Source: Capitulum mitella (lineage: Eukaryota > Arthropoda > Thecostraca > Pollicipedomorpha > Pollicipedidae). Taken from it: a stretch of DNA of 64,000 bases. This document shows, piece after piece, positions 1-12,700 of this stretch. Position numbers and translations under genes: made by a program. The DNA is taken from positions 27,221,398 to 27,285,397 of the forward strand of contig CP099841.1 in assembly GCA_030062745.1 (NCBI GenBank). Reading direction: 5' to 3'. The notes under the pieces were generated by a model. It saw only the letters and a program-made list of their open reading frames with translations. It did not search any database and had not been told where the DNA came from. Each line of letters begins with the position of its first letter. Positions within the stretch are counted from its first letter, which is position 1.

Positions 1-384
1 ATCATTCACTGCACATATCCTGTCAAAATTTCAGTCCTGATCAGATCAGGTCACTGACCGACGTGAGCTCAAACGTGCCATCCTCTAAAAAAATGACCTA
101 TAACTTTTTTCGAACATTACCCGAGTTCGGTAAAACTTGCAGGAGTTATAGTATGACACCTTTTTTGAACTGTGCCTAAATTTCAACAGTTTTTTACGGA
201 ATTAGGATGCTTTGATATTACCACCAACATGATTTCTCACCTCACTGCTCATTGCTCTGCCTCCTCACTAAGGCTGGGAATCGATAAAGGTTTTGATTTG
301 TATCAATACATGATAATATGCTATCCTCTTTTCCGATTATCGATAAACATGTCGATAAATTGGGGCGTGTTGTTACGGTTCTTA
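1..384. other. Unassigned non-coding DNA
   Basis: No gene is recognised. The stretch contains AGGTCA/TGACC half-sites near 45-60. The overlapping open frames here use non-ATG starts and show no known domain, so I treat them as chance frames. Confidence 0.5.
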
Positions 385-690
385 AAGGTGTGTCGGTCTG
401 GTGGCCAGGGTCAGTAGTAACAGAGGCGTTATCAGGATTTTTGTATGGGGGGCCAGATCTCACCAATTTTATTCAAACTTCCGATTTTAACTCTTTTTAA
501 CTTGCGGAGTGTTTTAAAATATACTTCTGACGTAAAGTTGCTTATATTTCATGTAAAATAAAAAGGCACAGGCGTCTGATTTTTGTGCCGTATTGCCATC
601 CTTAAGGGTGTGGAAGGGGCTGCCCTTGGGTGAGCATCTGGGTAGTAATAAGACTCTTATAATTATAGTTTCAGTGTAATTGCATCCTTT
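385..690 (+). repeat. Interspersed repeat, copy A of a direct pair
   Basis: This roughly 300 bp sequence recurs in the same orientation at about 1258-1562. Shared blocks include TTCAAACTTCCGATTTTAAC, GCGGAGTGTTTTAAAAT and TTTTTGTGCC. The copies differ by many substitutions and small indels, so the duplication is old. No TG...CA ends or coding potential mark it as a long terminal repeat, and its class is unknown. Confidence 0.65.
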
Positions 691-1257
691 CAATCAGCCA
701 TCCATTCAGTCGGATCCAGAAGACAAGTCAAATGCATTCTAATTTCATTTTAAGGAAAAAGGGATTTTAAGTTTCATCGCTTGTCTGAAGTCAGCTTTTA
801 AGACACAGAACGCTCTCGCTGATGTTTCTTTTGCTTCCCTTCAACTTTCAAGAAAAAACTGGTCTGTTTCCTTTGATTCCTTTAAAATGTTTTTATCTTA
901 GGCTGGCTGCTTCTTGCCTTCGCTTTGCTGCAACTTGGCCTGTTTTTGTCTGTGTCACCGACATGAACCCCATGCTTGCTCTACCGATGATAACGGAGTC
1001 CTGTAGTAGTGTTTTTGCACTTCATAATTACGTTGCATGTTTTGCAAGTAGTCTCGTCGCCTCCACGCCCAAAATGATCCCACACTTTTGATCGCTTGCT
1101 CCTTTCTTGCTGGCAGAGGCCATGGTTTTACCCCTTGTTATCTAAATAACGGGGCATTATGCACAGTCCAATGGCACGTTTCCTTGGGAATCGCCTTCAA
1201 GTCGCAATAAAATTGTCATGAAAATGTCCATCCGTCGGCGGAGAGGCAACAAAACGT

Positions 1258-1562
1258 TGAGTCGGTCTGACGGCGAGGTGACAGCAACAGGGGCGTTCCC
1301 AGGATTTTCGTATGGGGGCCCGGATCCCACTAATGTTATTCAAACTTCCGATTTTAACTCCTTTCACCATGCGGAGTGTTTTAAAATTAGGGTTTGACGT
1401 AAAAGTTATTCATACATCTGATAAACTAAAAAAACATTCACCTCCGGTTTTTGTGCCATATTTTCGGTCCTTAAGAGGGCGTAGGGACCCAGGGGGCCCT
1501 CCCCTTGGATACGTGTCTGAATAGTTATGGGGTCCTTATGTTCATAGTTTACGCGTAATCTT
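1258..1562 (+). repeat. Interspersed repeat, copy B of a direct pair
   Basis: This is the second copy of the sequence at 385-690, in the same orientation and about 870 bp further on. It shares the same ordered blocks (GGGGCGTT...AGGATTTT, TTCAAACTTCCGATTTTAAC, GCGGAGTGTTTTAAAAT). The copies could be two insertions of one family or one segmental duplication; the sequence alone does not decide. Confidence 0.65.
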
Positions 1563-2480
1563 CCTAAAAAAAATTGGGCCAGTCGGTGACTTCATAAACG
1601 GTGCTTTTGGTAAAAAGAGTGGGATTTTTGTCAATAACTGGCATGATTTATCATCAATAAACTACGAAGCACATTAAAACAACTGTCAATGGAATTTACC
1701 GGTAATCCCAGCCCTACTCCTCACACGTGCTACCATCCTGTCGCCGGAACACCGGTGAACTTGGCATGATCTACGAATATGAGAGCATGTTATAAACCCA
1801 AACTTTTTGCCCAGAATTAGGGATTTCCAGCTCTGTACGATTAAAACAGACGATGAATTCGAATTTACGGTCCAAAATAACCTTATAGCACAATGTGGGG
1901 CAAAATCAGGTCACCACAGGTCATCCGAGGTCACTGACCCTTTTTGGCCCGAGCAATGCACTAAGGAATGTGTTGTGCCCTTGAATGAGTCACTGCAATG
2001 TGTACAAACAATGCTAGAGATAAATTGTGAGAACAGGATTCCATGAAAGGAACATTCGTACATGGCCACGTGCACCTTACTTATTCCTCCCCATGGCAGG
2101 CGCATCAAGTGGCGTCGGCGACCGTCCGCTGGTGACCTCGTATCGCCTCTCTTGGCCTCCAACGACCCTTCCTGAACCCTGGAAAATATTCCACTTGCCA
2201 CGTACAAACCGCAAAAACCTCGATTTTTTTATTTCTACCATTTGAAACATCGGTCTTAGTTGACCTCAGCTGACTTTTGGTTCAGCCTGAAATCGTGCTT
2301 GGGTATCTAAAGTGTGCTTGGGTATTTCACAAGCATGCTCTTAAACGTAAATTAGCCATAAAAACATGCTCATTGGTACGATGAAAAAGAGGACGTATAT
2401 TTTGTAAACTGACGATTTTGGAAAGAAGAAGTGACCTGACCTGACACGCACCGAAGGTCAAAGCAGGTAGTTTTACTTGA
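1563..2480. other. Unassigned non-coding DNA with AGGTCA half-sites
   Basis: No gene is seen. Three AGGTCA-type half-sites cluster at about 1910-1940 (AGGTCACCACAGGTCATCC, then GAGGTCACTGACC). The frames that cross here lack an ATG and any recognisable domain. Confidence 0.45.
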
Positions 2481-5235
2481 ATAGGTTGCTTGGAATGTTA
2501 TTAGCTATTGTGTAAGGTATAATCTGAGGCAAGATATGGATTAGTTGCTGAGCTACTAAGAAATAACAAAACTCCTAACTTTGGAATGCTTGGCTATATC
2601 TCTTTAAAATTTTGGGCAGTTTTCAAACATGTTACTAGTTTCGAGCTCTACTCAAGTGCTTTCCAGTGATACATGTTCCATTTTTCCCCAATGCATGGTT
2701 CATTAGCTAGAAATTGGGTTCAAAGTGTTCCAAGAAAGTAGACTGTAGGACCTATTTTCTACCACTGTTAACAAGTGTTCAAATGCCCCTTTCCCTGGTA
2801 TGGGGAGGGGGGATCTGACCACTGGTACAGGATGGGTTAAGACAGCCTTGGAACTAATGCAAGAGATACCTTAATCATGTACATGTGGTTATCATTGGGA
2901 CAACAATAAAACAGCAGGGATGATTTGAGCTACTTTGGTGCTAGTCACATGTCCCACAGGTTAAGCTGACTACTGTCTAGGAGAAGGATAGCAGAAATAC
3001 CACATGATGGTATGTCATGTTTCTTAAAGCATTTAACTTTCAGCACAAAAAATTGGCTGTTGGAACAATATGTCAGGAACTGCATTATGTTTTTTTTTAC
3101 ATAGTGTTTTTGTGAAGTGCTTCTAGCTCTGCAGGGCTAAAAGAAGGATCAGCCTTGCTGGAATCTTACCACAATACTGATCATAGTTGAGCATCATAGT
3201 AGTGCTCCATTGTTGGTGAATAAGTTACACAAGGCCAGGATTTGTCTTCAATTCAAGAAATAACATAGCAACCATCTTCCTCAAAAACAAGGCCTTTTGT
3301 ACATTTCAACACCATCAGTATCCTCAACCAAATCACATCATAAGTCAAGAGTTATGGTAATGGGATACAAGGACTCTGACATTAAACATCCTTGTGGCAG
3401 CACAGTCATATCAAATCTATTTAAATGGTATGGCAAAAGTCTGCATGTCATGACATGATTGGTTACTGTGGGAGGCAGCACAGAACATGAAGAACATTGG
3501 GTATACAGACACTAATTTACACATGGGAGGGTAAGCTGATAAGCTACTGTAGATAACTATCAATTTTGTGTACAAGAGAGAAGGTAGAGACACTCAGAAG
3601 TTATACCAGTAATGTATTTATTCCGGAAAACTGAACAAGTTGCTCATAACCATGCTTCCTTTTCCCATGGCAATGTCTGCAATGAAGTCATGCAAGCCTT
3701 CAAGTGCAGATGGTTTCAAAATGAACATTATGACAGTGTATGTGGCAGATCTGTGCATTTACAGTATAACCATGATGGCCTGAAAGATGACTGACTATGA
3801 GAACTTACTGATGGGCTGGACTATCATAAGAATAGTTGCTCTCTTCTAGAAAGGGCACATAACAGAACATGGTACCCATACCTTATGACATGATGCCAAT
3901 CATTTGCGAGATCTCAAAGGCATTCATATGGGATACTTTGCTGTTCCACTTACCAGGAACAGAATGTTCTTAAATGATCTATGTGGGCAGTTCTGTGCTA
4001 TCCAACATTTCCCAGTACTGAGCAAATAAATGCAACAATAAACTCTGGAGGTACAATGGATGCAATATGCCTATGTTCCAAAAAAGTGTTTCACAGAACT
4101 TTGCATGGCTAACTGGTCATCCATATGGAAGACCTAGGCATTGCTGGTAGAGTACTGCAATGCAATGAAGCCCCCAACACAGCACCTTCCAACTAAGAGT
4201 AAATGTAAATTCAGACATCTTGGTTTGGCAAATGCCAGTGATATCTACAAGAAGGTGGGTGTAGTCAGTGCAACTGGCAGTGAGGACCCCAATATCCTGG
4301 TCAGTAACACCTCCATTTTCTGGGAGCAGATGGTGAGTGTGGCAATGACCTCAAACAGGGGCTTGGAGATGGTTCAGAGAGTGGCTAGTCAAAATGGATA
4401 GCAGCATCTTGCACCTCTGACTTGCAGCAGTGGTTAAACAGTACCAAAAACAAAAGAATTGTGTGACAGAGCACCATCCATTGTGACCAACACAACATTG
4501 TGTAGGTAGTGTAGTAAAGAACAAAGAGGCTGATGTGCATCATAGCCCCTCTAGCATAACAGCACAGGTTCCATACTCCCTTGCTGACTGGAGTTTTTTT
4601 CTGGGGATTAAGAGGTAACATGCTGATGGCTGGCCAGAACATCTCTGCAATGCTCAATTCAACTCAGAGAATATCTTCAAAGAAGGCATTACGTACCACA
4701 TTCTAGAGTATCATCCATGGTAAAAAGCCAGGTGTGAGTTACCTGCTTAGCCAGAAGATGTTCTGCATCCTGTGATCACAGAGCGCAGCAGACAGGCTCA
4801 GACATGGTCCTGTTCCTTGGTGCTTAAACACTTAAGAACCAGCCAGACGAATAGTGGGTCAACAGAATGTGCCAAATAAGATAGCAGCATCAAACTGGAC
4901 AAGTGAAAATGGCTGAGAGTTCAGTTCCTCAACAGCAGAGATCATATCCAAGATGCTCTGGGTCCTACAACATACCTGAGTTAACTTCCTTAGGCTTACT
5001 GTCCCAAACAATATTTATCATTCCAAGTGCCTGTAACCCTTACAGACTGCCAAACTCTCAGCCTTATCAAATTCCAGGTGGGATTTTTCTTCCTCCCAAA
5101 AATATTTTGGGCAACTGTCTGGAAGATGGTATGGAAAAAAGTAAAACCAATGCTCACAAACCAGTCTGTGAACCTTGTCACAGGGATCAAAAAGACATTT
5201 ATAATAGCATAAATTGTTTCCCAAATGGGGAAGCA
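2481..5235. other. CpG-depleted block without a recognised gene
   Basis: The sequence is strongly depleted of CG dinucleotides (hundreds of bases with none or one) and rich in TG/CA, unlike the DNA on either side. This is the usual mark of long-term germline cytosine methylation. No coding exon is recognised. The longest open frame (4903-5292) opens with GTG, runs into the next transposon and has no known domain. The block resumes after the inserted element at 5244-5845. Confidence 0.55.
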
Positions 5236-5853
5236 AGCTGCCCGGTAATCCTTACAGATTGCACACCATGCGCAGAGTCGAGGGTAGGGTAAGGTTAAAG
5301 CACGAGTGTAGTTTCCAATTTCGCCACACCAGGGTGATATTCGTTCTTTTTCTCGCCACTAGGAAGAGTACATAAAAATACTGACATTCGCTAGGATGAT
5401 TCCGCTCAAGAACGCGCGAGTGTAGTTTCCGATTTCGCCACCAGGGTAATATAGGTTAGGTTAGGTTAGGTTAGGTTAGGTTAGGTCTGAACGAATTCAT
5501 CTGCTTTCCATCGTGGTTCGGCAATTCTGGAGAAAGTGGTCCTTTTTTCATGATTGACCTCACCTGTGACGTCATCAGCGGGTCAAAAGTAAAAAAGTGT
5601 GTAAGTCACAGAAACGAAACGTTTGGCGCTATCAACTGGCGTTCGAATCAGCCGAATCAAACTATTGGTTATCATACCATTGGTTCTTGAGCGGAACCAT
5701 CCTAGCAAATGTCAGTATTTTTACATACTCTTGCTAGAGAAGAGAAAAAGAACGAATATCGCCCTGGTGGCAAAATCGGAAACTACACTCACACGTTAAC
5801 CTTACCCTTGACTCAGCGCATGGTGTGCGATCGGTACGGATTACCAGCTGCCC
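5236..5853. mobile_element. Fold-back MITE with GGTAATCC ends, 8-bp TSD and TTAGG core
   Basis: The element proper is 5244-5845 (602 bp). It starts GGTAATCC and ends GGATTACC. The terminal arms are inverted copies over more than 100 bp; both carry GCACACCATGCGC and the blocks GTGTAGTTTCC and ATATTCGTTCTTTTTCTC. It is flanked by a perfect 8-bp direct repeat, AGCTGCCC (5236-5243 and 5846-5853). There is no coding capacity. Its centre holds a TTAGG tract. The flanks on both sides are CpG-poor while the element is CpG-rich, which supports insertion into an older block. A second family member lies at 53845-54162. The TSD length fits hAT (8 bp) or a MULE-like element. Confidence 0.85.
5454..5486 (+). 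repeat. Interstitial telomere-like (TTAGG)n tract
   Basis: About six and a half perfect units of the pentamer TTAGG, the canonical arthropod telomere repeat, lie in the middle of the fold-back MITE. Position and context point to an internal MITE component and not to a chromosome end. Confidence 0.9.
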
Positions 5854-7534
5854 TATTTGGAAAAGAGTGAACAAATTGCACCTACCCCTAAAATATAGTT
5901 TAAGCCACTTCCCTTTAAAACCCACAAAAAATTAATCAAGTAATAATCTTATTTTTTCTGTCATAAAATTAAGAGTCCATGACACATATGTGACAAATGT
6001 AGCCTAGTCTCACCTAACTGAACTTAACATGTTAAGAATTCCTCAATCTAGTGACACCAATGGCACTTAATTGTAGTGCAGCAAACCGAAGCTTCCCTGA
6101 ATTAAACCAGTGTAAAAAGAAGGCATCACAGAGTTTGGACACATTTCTCCATGATGTCATATGATTTAATTCCAACTGGGTATACAACTGGCATGCCTAA
6201 GCATTGTTCATGCAGCATGAAACTTGTCTATCACACTCTGCACTTCACATGGAAGTCTTATCCATAAATGGGTAGGGTAACACATAAATGCACAGACACA
6301 CACAAATAAAACAAGCACCCATAAAAGCATGGTCTGATGACAGATCAACCTCAAACATCCGACATGTTTCACGTGACATCGCCAGTATTACCTTAGGTGA
6401 CTGTTTCAGTACCCGATCCAGCGCAATTTCATTAAATTCAGACCAAACGTTTCGTCAGGCAAACGCCCGTGACTTTGAAACGCAACGGTGAACTAACGTC
6501 ACTTGTCCCAACGTGACCAAAGATGAATCAACCATCAACACGTACGCTGCGCTTTTGTTGCTTAGGCCGACGGCCGATGAACGTGCGCCTCGCTATGGAA
6601 GGTCGTTACTTGCGCCATAAGTGTAGCACACAGGCCGTCCCGCTGAAAACAAAAATATAGATATTTTTTGACTCATTCAAGTATACATAATGTGGCTGAA
6701 TAAATTTTAGTGTTGAGAATCAAGTTCAAGAAATTATTTGGTATGGTAATATGCCCTATGAGTATTCAACAGATAGAAATAATTATCAGCTTGCACTGAA
6801 ATGTCACCAAGTGTGACCCAAACTAAAACATTCAAACCCCCCCAGATTGGAAATCTTATCAGCTGTGGATGTTGTTGACTACGGGATGCATTGTTAACTC
6901 CCTGTTTAGCTTTTGGTGTCATCATAGCCTGTGGGGAATTGCGCGGCTTCGTGCTCTTAAGTCTGGTGTGTATGCTTGTTGTATATGTATGTTTACTGCC
7001 GTTTGTTGGTGTGTGTGTTCGTGTTCGTGTTCTAAGGTTTTATGTCTGTTGATCGGGATCGACATTAATTTCTGGATGTAGAGAATGTTGTATCTGAAAT
7101 ATTCAAACTCCCTCAAATGGAAATGTGAACCGTGGAACTGATGTTGACAACAGTATGCGTCGTTAGCATCGATTCCATGGCACTTGCGACGGTAATTCCA
7201 TCCGGATTTGCTTTCAGATCCCGATTTCAGGGCTCATGGAAACACCTCTTAGCAAACTGGATTGGATTTGCTAATCCGGATGAAAAAGAAGATGCCGCGA
7301 GGAAATCCGGATTACGCGTGATTTGGAAGCATATGGCAGCATAATTCGCCGCATTTGTTTTGGTGTCCTGCAAAGGTGAACGTAAAGATATCTTACTGCG
7401 AAGGGGCACCTAAGACCGAAATCAGTTTCTTGTCTGTTGGCGACTTGTTGACAAAAAAACGGCAAATTGGCACTACCACATTCTCAAGTCTCACACAACG
7501 TCAGTCCATCACGGCGCGCAACGGGGGCCTTTCA
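5854..7534. other. Unassigned DNA, CpG-poor to about 6290
   Basis: The left part continues the CpG-poor block interrupted by the MITE. After about 6290 CpG content becomes ordinary. No exon with a recognisable protein family is seen. Near 7200-7320 the motif AATCCGGAT/ATCCGGATT recurs several times in both orientations, probably from a small inverted repeat. Confidence 0.4.
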
Positions 7535-7810
7535 TAATGCCCAGAGTTCATAATGTCCAAAACTACATAAACGTTCATAACGTCCAAAACTGCGAAAACG
7601 ATCAAAACGTGCAAAGTTCATAATACCCACAGTTTATACACAATGTTCGTTTTACCCAATGATCAAAATGCCCATGGTTTATAAGATCCACAGCTCAAAA
7701 GATGCAATCTCCAAAGCGTCCACGTTTCATAATGTCCAATGGTCAAAACATCCTGCGATCATATCGTCCGCAGTTCATAATATCCAGAGTTCAGAATGTC
7801 CAAGGCCGGC
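7535..7810. repeat. Degenerate tandem array of a roughly 14-bp unit
   Basis: A run of variants of TTCATAATGTCCA: for example AGTTCATAATGTCCA, CGTTCATAACGTCCA, AGTTCATAATACCCA and GTTTCATAATGTCCA. Unit length and sequence vary strongly, so the array is old or assembled from short imperfect copies. Similar loose arrays occur near 28940-29040 and 36420-36560. There is no coding potential. Confidence 0.7.
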
Positions 7811-8139
7811 GGCGCGTTCGGTGCTTCTAAATTAGTTCCAGAATCCCCGCCAGGGTAGTATCATTACAGCCATAATGGCCCTTACTGCCTTACAGGCCTT
7901 GATCTCCCCCTGAGGTCGCCGCTCGGCGGGAGGGGACGGTGGGTCACACGTGTCCGGTGCTAATTGCCCCACCATAAATGGCCTACCCTTTATTTGTCAC
8001 GTTCAAGCCACTCGAGGGAGAGAGCAGAGGTGGCTTGTGACGCACACTTCATGCGTGGAAAACTGGAATAAAATGATGACAGCATCATATTGCATGTGCC
8101 AGTTCGCAAATCACCATTTCCCTTGCCAACAAGTAAGGG

Positions 8140-8365
8140 AACAGAATGGTGGGTGATGTAAACCCGGCAGGCCAGCCCGTCCGACCAGCCGCTGGACGCG
8201 CCACCCGGCCCGGCGGTAATCGCATCCTGCGTCTCGGGACCCGGTCGGACCAATGTCACGGTAGGGGACAACGGGGGCGCCGAGGCCTGCGTGTCGGGTG
8301 GACGGCTGGGTGGCGCGTCCAGCGGCTGGAAGGACGAAGCGGTTTACCGGCGCCATAACAGTGGT
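8140..8365. repeat. GC-rich fold-back element with 22-bp perfect inverted repeat
   Basis: A perfect 22-bp inverted repeat lies at 8185-8206 and 8308-8329 (core CCAGCCGCTGGACGCGCC), separated by about 100 bp. Similarity continues imperfectly outward (GTAAACCCGGC against GTAAACCGC in the other arm). It resembles a short non-autonomous fold-back transposon. The open frames across it are chance products of its GC richness. Confidence 0.55.
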
Positions 8366-9664
8366 GACAACACATTGCTTCAAATGAAAGCAGCAACCAG
8401 AAGAGTGATGTCACCCATTTTTGTCTCATGCCAGAGATGATAAATCTCTCATATTTTCATGCACTAGTATACGGCAGGATTTAGGCGCGCAACTTTTAAA
8501 TGTAATGGATTGAGTGTGTCTTGTCATACAGTACCATACGAACTCCAAATAATTTTCTTTGGCTCCGCTGGCACAGCTCATTTGGCCCTGCTGTAAAGCC
8601 CTTTGTCGGCTAATGACACCACAGACGTTACGCGTAAAATCATGGGTTTAAACCGCAGCCTATTTCAACAAATCTTCACGGCGTATCCAGTTTTTCCGCT
8701 CCCGAAAGTGCTGACAAAGGTTTTTCGGAAAATCGTACGTCAGGAAATTTCCTTTTGTGCAGGTGTTACCACCATTTGGCATGGTCGCAACATGCGACAC
8801 GGACAGCCACTTAGCTGCTGTATGTACTGAAAATCGTGCATCGCCGCATCGGGATCGATAGAAGCGAGTGTGTCTTGCAGCTTGTGCTTCAGACGATTGA
8901 CAGACGCCTGACGAAACACAAGACGACTCGAGAAATGGACGCTTGGGCCAAGAGGCTGTGCGTCCAAAGTCATAACAACTAAACAGGTTTTGGCCGATGG
9001 CTACGTCTAGCCACTGCAGCTATTTGTGTCCTCAAACGTCAGGTGAAACAGCGACGGATATACAGTTTGGCCTGGGAAGCACTGAACGTCAGAAAGACAG
9101 ACAGACAGACAAGGGTTGGAGTGCCACAAGACATTGGCATGGTGATTCTACTGTTATGATATTTGCTGAAGACATGAGATATATGAATATGACAACATAT
9201 ATGAATAAGACATATGAAGATATGAAAGAAGACACAAGACAACGTGAAAGGTTGCTGCTTACACTGATATTTTGCTACGTCGTGATATCATTCCATCCTA
9301 TCAATGGTTTTATTCAACATAAAGCTTCTTCGATTGTTTAACTGATCAGTTTGGAAATAATAATCGATATTGTTTACATCACAGGGATGATACTGCTTGC
9401 CTCCTGCATAGATGAGTACCAAATAACGCTACAAATTAACGAGGCAGTATAGCTACTTAAATTATGACTCATAATTTCAATTGGTATGCCAAACACTTGT
9501 TCTAACTTGCGTTTGGCAACATACGTTCCACTGAGGGTGCGATATGACCGTGTGGTAACCGGCTTGACCCTCTGTTAGACAGCTGCCAGCTGACCCGCGG
9601 GCCAAATATCGAGCGGTTGGGTAACCTTGAACCCGTCGTGCCAGTTCTACATGCATACATAATG

Positions 9665-9667
<3 letters not shown>
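8366..9667. other. Unassigned non-coding DNA
   Basis: No gene is recognised. A short GACA run lies near 9095-9110. A stretch near 8568-8660 faintly resembles a tRNA-derived SINE head, but no complete RNA can be drawn. Confidence 0.4.
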
Positions 9668-9721
<54 letters not shown>

Positions 9722-9722
9722 G
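9668..9722. repeat. (TA)n microsatellite
   Basis: Uninterrupted TA dinucleotides for more than 40 bases, followed by TTTATATA. The frames that run through it are artefacts of the repeat. Confidence 0.97.
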
Positions 9723-12700
9723 TAAACTGGCGAGCCACGAAACTTTCCAACCAGGGAACCAGGTTTCAAGGACCTTGGCTGATCATATCGGTCAGAAATC
9801 AGCTAACCACAATTATCCACGAGTCCAGTTTATGCCACTTTTGTAAGCCAGCTGTAATTAATTTGGCATCAGTACAACAAAGGCAGTCGTATATCATATT
9901 CGTAACGACATCCCTCGGTCCCTGCAAAAACAAAAGCATATCCCGGTGTCGTGATGGACCTGCCCTTATATTGCAATGACCAGCTGGAAAACCATTGCCC
10001 TGTGGACGCCTGTTTTACCCATGCTTGTATGATTATATACTGCCGAGAACGTCATGATTATGAGTGTTCAGGCAAGTTGTTCGTTATCATTGGACAATGG
10101 AGATGTGGCAATGAGTAAATTTGAGACCAGCACACAAATATGCGTTCAGATCAAGTTATGCAGCCCACTTCACCTCCTAGCCACCGGCACCCGCCCGGGT
10201 TGCGATTTCACAGATGATGGGAACATGTTTGTGGTTGGCAATCGTATGTTAACACCACGCACTGCAACCAAGCGCACCACTTCCCTGAACAGGGGAAGGC
10301 CGTACTGGCAGAGACGCGCCCAACAGGATTCGGTGAAGACACCGGTGTCCGGGCCGAACTTCGCGTTTTTGTAACTTGAACAATCTGGGTTAGCTTCCGG
10401 AGGCAACACCTTGGAGGATGGTGGGGAATGTTATCAACAAGCATAAGTAAATGTTCACCATCGCTTACTTCTTTGGAGTTTTGGCATATTTCTCCGGAGT
10501 TTGACCAGAAGGGTCGGTTTTTCTTTACACCGAGCTGTCTGGCATACTCCTGGCACCATATCGTGTTGCTGAAAGCTCACTGACTTCTTTAAGATCAAGT
10601 GGTGAGGTCACTGATCTTATTTGACCTCAAAATACATTGAAAACGCTCTTGCGACGAATTTCGGGGCTCATTGCAGTAATGCAAACTAATTTCCCCTCTC
10701 TCAGTAATCAGAACGCCGTGGTAACAAAACAGTTTCTTGGCACTAGCCGCGTCATAAAGGATGATAAGGATATTTCACCTATCGTTGACCTGCCCTTCAC
10801 CAGGAGAAACAAAAGCAGTAACGTAATACAAAAACTGGCCAGTTCCAAAACAATTTCACTACGAAGGCATGGGTTTCAGGCACTGCTTGTACGGAACTAT
10901 TACGGTGACAGCGAAGATGGCAAGCAGTATTATCTTTCGCAGTGACGTGATGGGCACTCGACGCTCGTCAGACGCTTAGGTGCAAATCTGTATGTCTGGA
11001 CGTACTTTTCGCTTTCTGTTAAGGGAAAATGAGAAACCCTTCATTCCTGTGGTTAAATAGTTACACCGAGTCTTCACTCTTTTTTTCAATTCAGTCTTCG
11101 AGACCTGAGTACCTGCCAGGAGTTCTGTAGCCGCTTGTATATCGGCTAATAGATAATTGCTCCTAAGCTAAAAAAGAACATACGCAAAAACAAATTGCCT
11201 TTGTTACAATTGTAGCTGTGCACTATTGTTACGTTGTATTTCAGAATTACGCCACTGTAGCTGCGTGACATTAACGAGGAACTGCGAGGTGTTGAACAGA
11301 TCTTGATGGCATGGAACCATTACATACGCTCTTTTTGCGACGTAAGTGGCGTTTTGTTTTCTTCAAATATCGGCGTAAGGCCCCATTGAGTTTTGTTAAG
11401 CAAAAAATACACAAGTCCACGGTCAGATCAACAGCTGTGGCGAGACACACTGCATGTTACGAAACCCATGGAGCGAGGAGAAAATTACTGGGAATCAAAC
11501 CAGCTTGGCTTAGAACAGAAGTTAAAGTTGCGATCTAACTCATGTAAAATAATCGGGAACAAAAGTTTCTGCCTGACGTCCTTCGAACAATATTACAAGC
11601 ATGCAGTGGTAAGAAATGCAAGCATTGCCAATATGTCGAATAGTTATGGTACACTCCTGTTCACTAATAAATACATATTCACGTATCAATCCGAATTAAA
11701 CATGTGACGTAGACGTGAGCCTCTAAATTGCCTCGCCTCAGCCATTGCTACAACCACAGCTGTAGGCAATACAAAATCTCCAAAAGACGATTGAATACTC
11801 TTTCAATTATCGTCATCTTTATGCAGCAGTATCTTGCAGAATACCACCACTTCATGGACATCTGAATGAGCTGAGCGCTGAACTGGTGTTAAAAGATGTC
11901 TTGTTGGGGTCATGATTGGTAAATCATTGTCAATATCTGCCTCCCAAACCCTCTGTGACTGGATGTCAATTTTGCGTTATTGGATGTTCATTTTGTTGCA
12001 CTGGGTGTCCATTTGGAGACGTCGTTAACATGCTCAAATAGGTCCTGGTTTCAGCCAGCAGACAGTCCAGTTCCACGCGAGCTTTTATGCCAATCAACGA
12101 CACGCTAACATACAAGCTGAACATATTTCGTTATCAGCGTGGCTGTATGCTGAGAGACTTCATTTTGAAGAGCATGCTGATTAAACTGAGCGGTTTGGCC
12201 CGCCACGGCCGTAATGCCCTTTGCTAGTAAATGGTGTTGCAATCAGTTCAATCAGTTCAAATGGTGTTGCAATCAGCGCAGAATCATGCGTTACAGCTAA
12301 TATCCATATCATTTTTTGAGTCAGTGAACTGCACATTAGCATACAGGATGTGGTGTTCACATAGTAGATCCAGGCCAAAGGTTGCTTCTTCGACAACTTA
12401 TCTGCCACGCTTTCGTACGGCTCGATAAACGATAGCGAACATACCATGGCCAGTAGTGATGTTTCAGCTGACAATTTCTCTAGACGTTGAACGAACGGCT
12501 AAGCCATACGCCTCACCATTTCATTGCGAACCACAACAGTCCGGGCTGCGTTGTAAATTGCCAAATGATGTCTAGACCACTGGCAGCCGAAACGAAACCC
12601 CGCCACCGCAAGACAGCGAGGACAGCTGTCACGCACTCTTCAAGACGTCTCAATGATGTCTTTCTTGTAATGGTCCGAATTCTACGTATTTGTGACCGTA

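Noticed and set aside
385-1562. LTR retrotransposon with two LTRs
   Set aside because: The two similar copies lack TG...CA ends and target duplication, and the 570 bp between them has no gag, pol or primer-binding site.
7540-7800. CRISPR-like array
   Set aside because: The repeat words vary in length and sequence and have no constant spacer structure; the DNA is eukaryotic.
8568-8660. tRNA gene or tRNA-derived SINE head
   Set aside because: Words like an A box and a B box (GGGTTTAAACCG) are present, but no cloverleaf can be drawn and no second border is seen.
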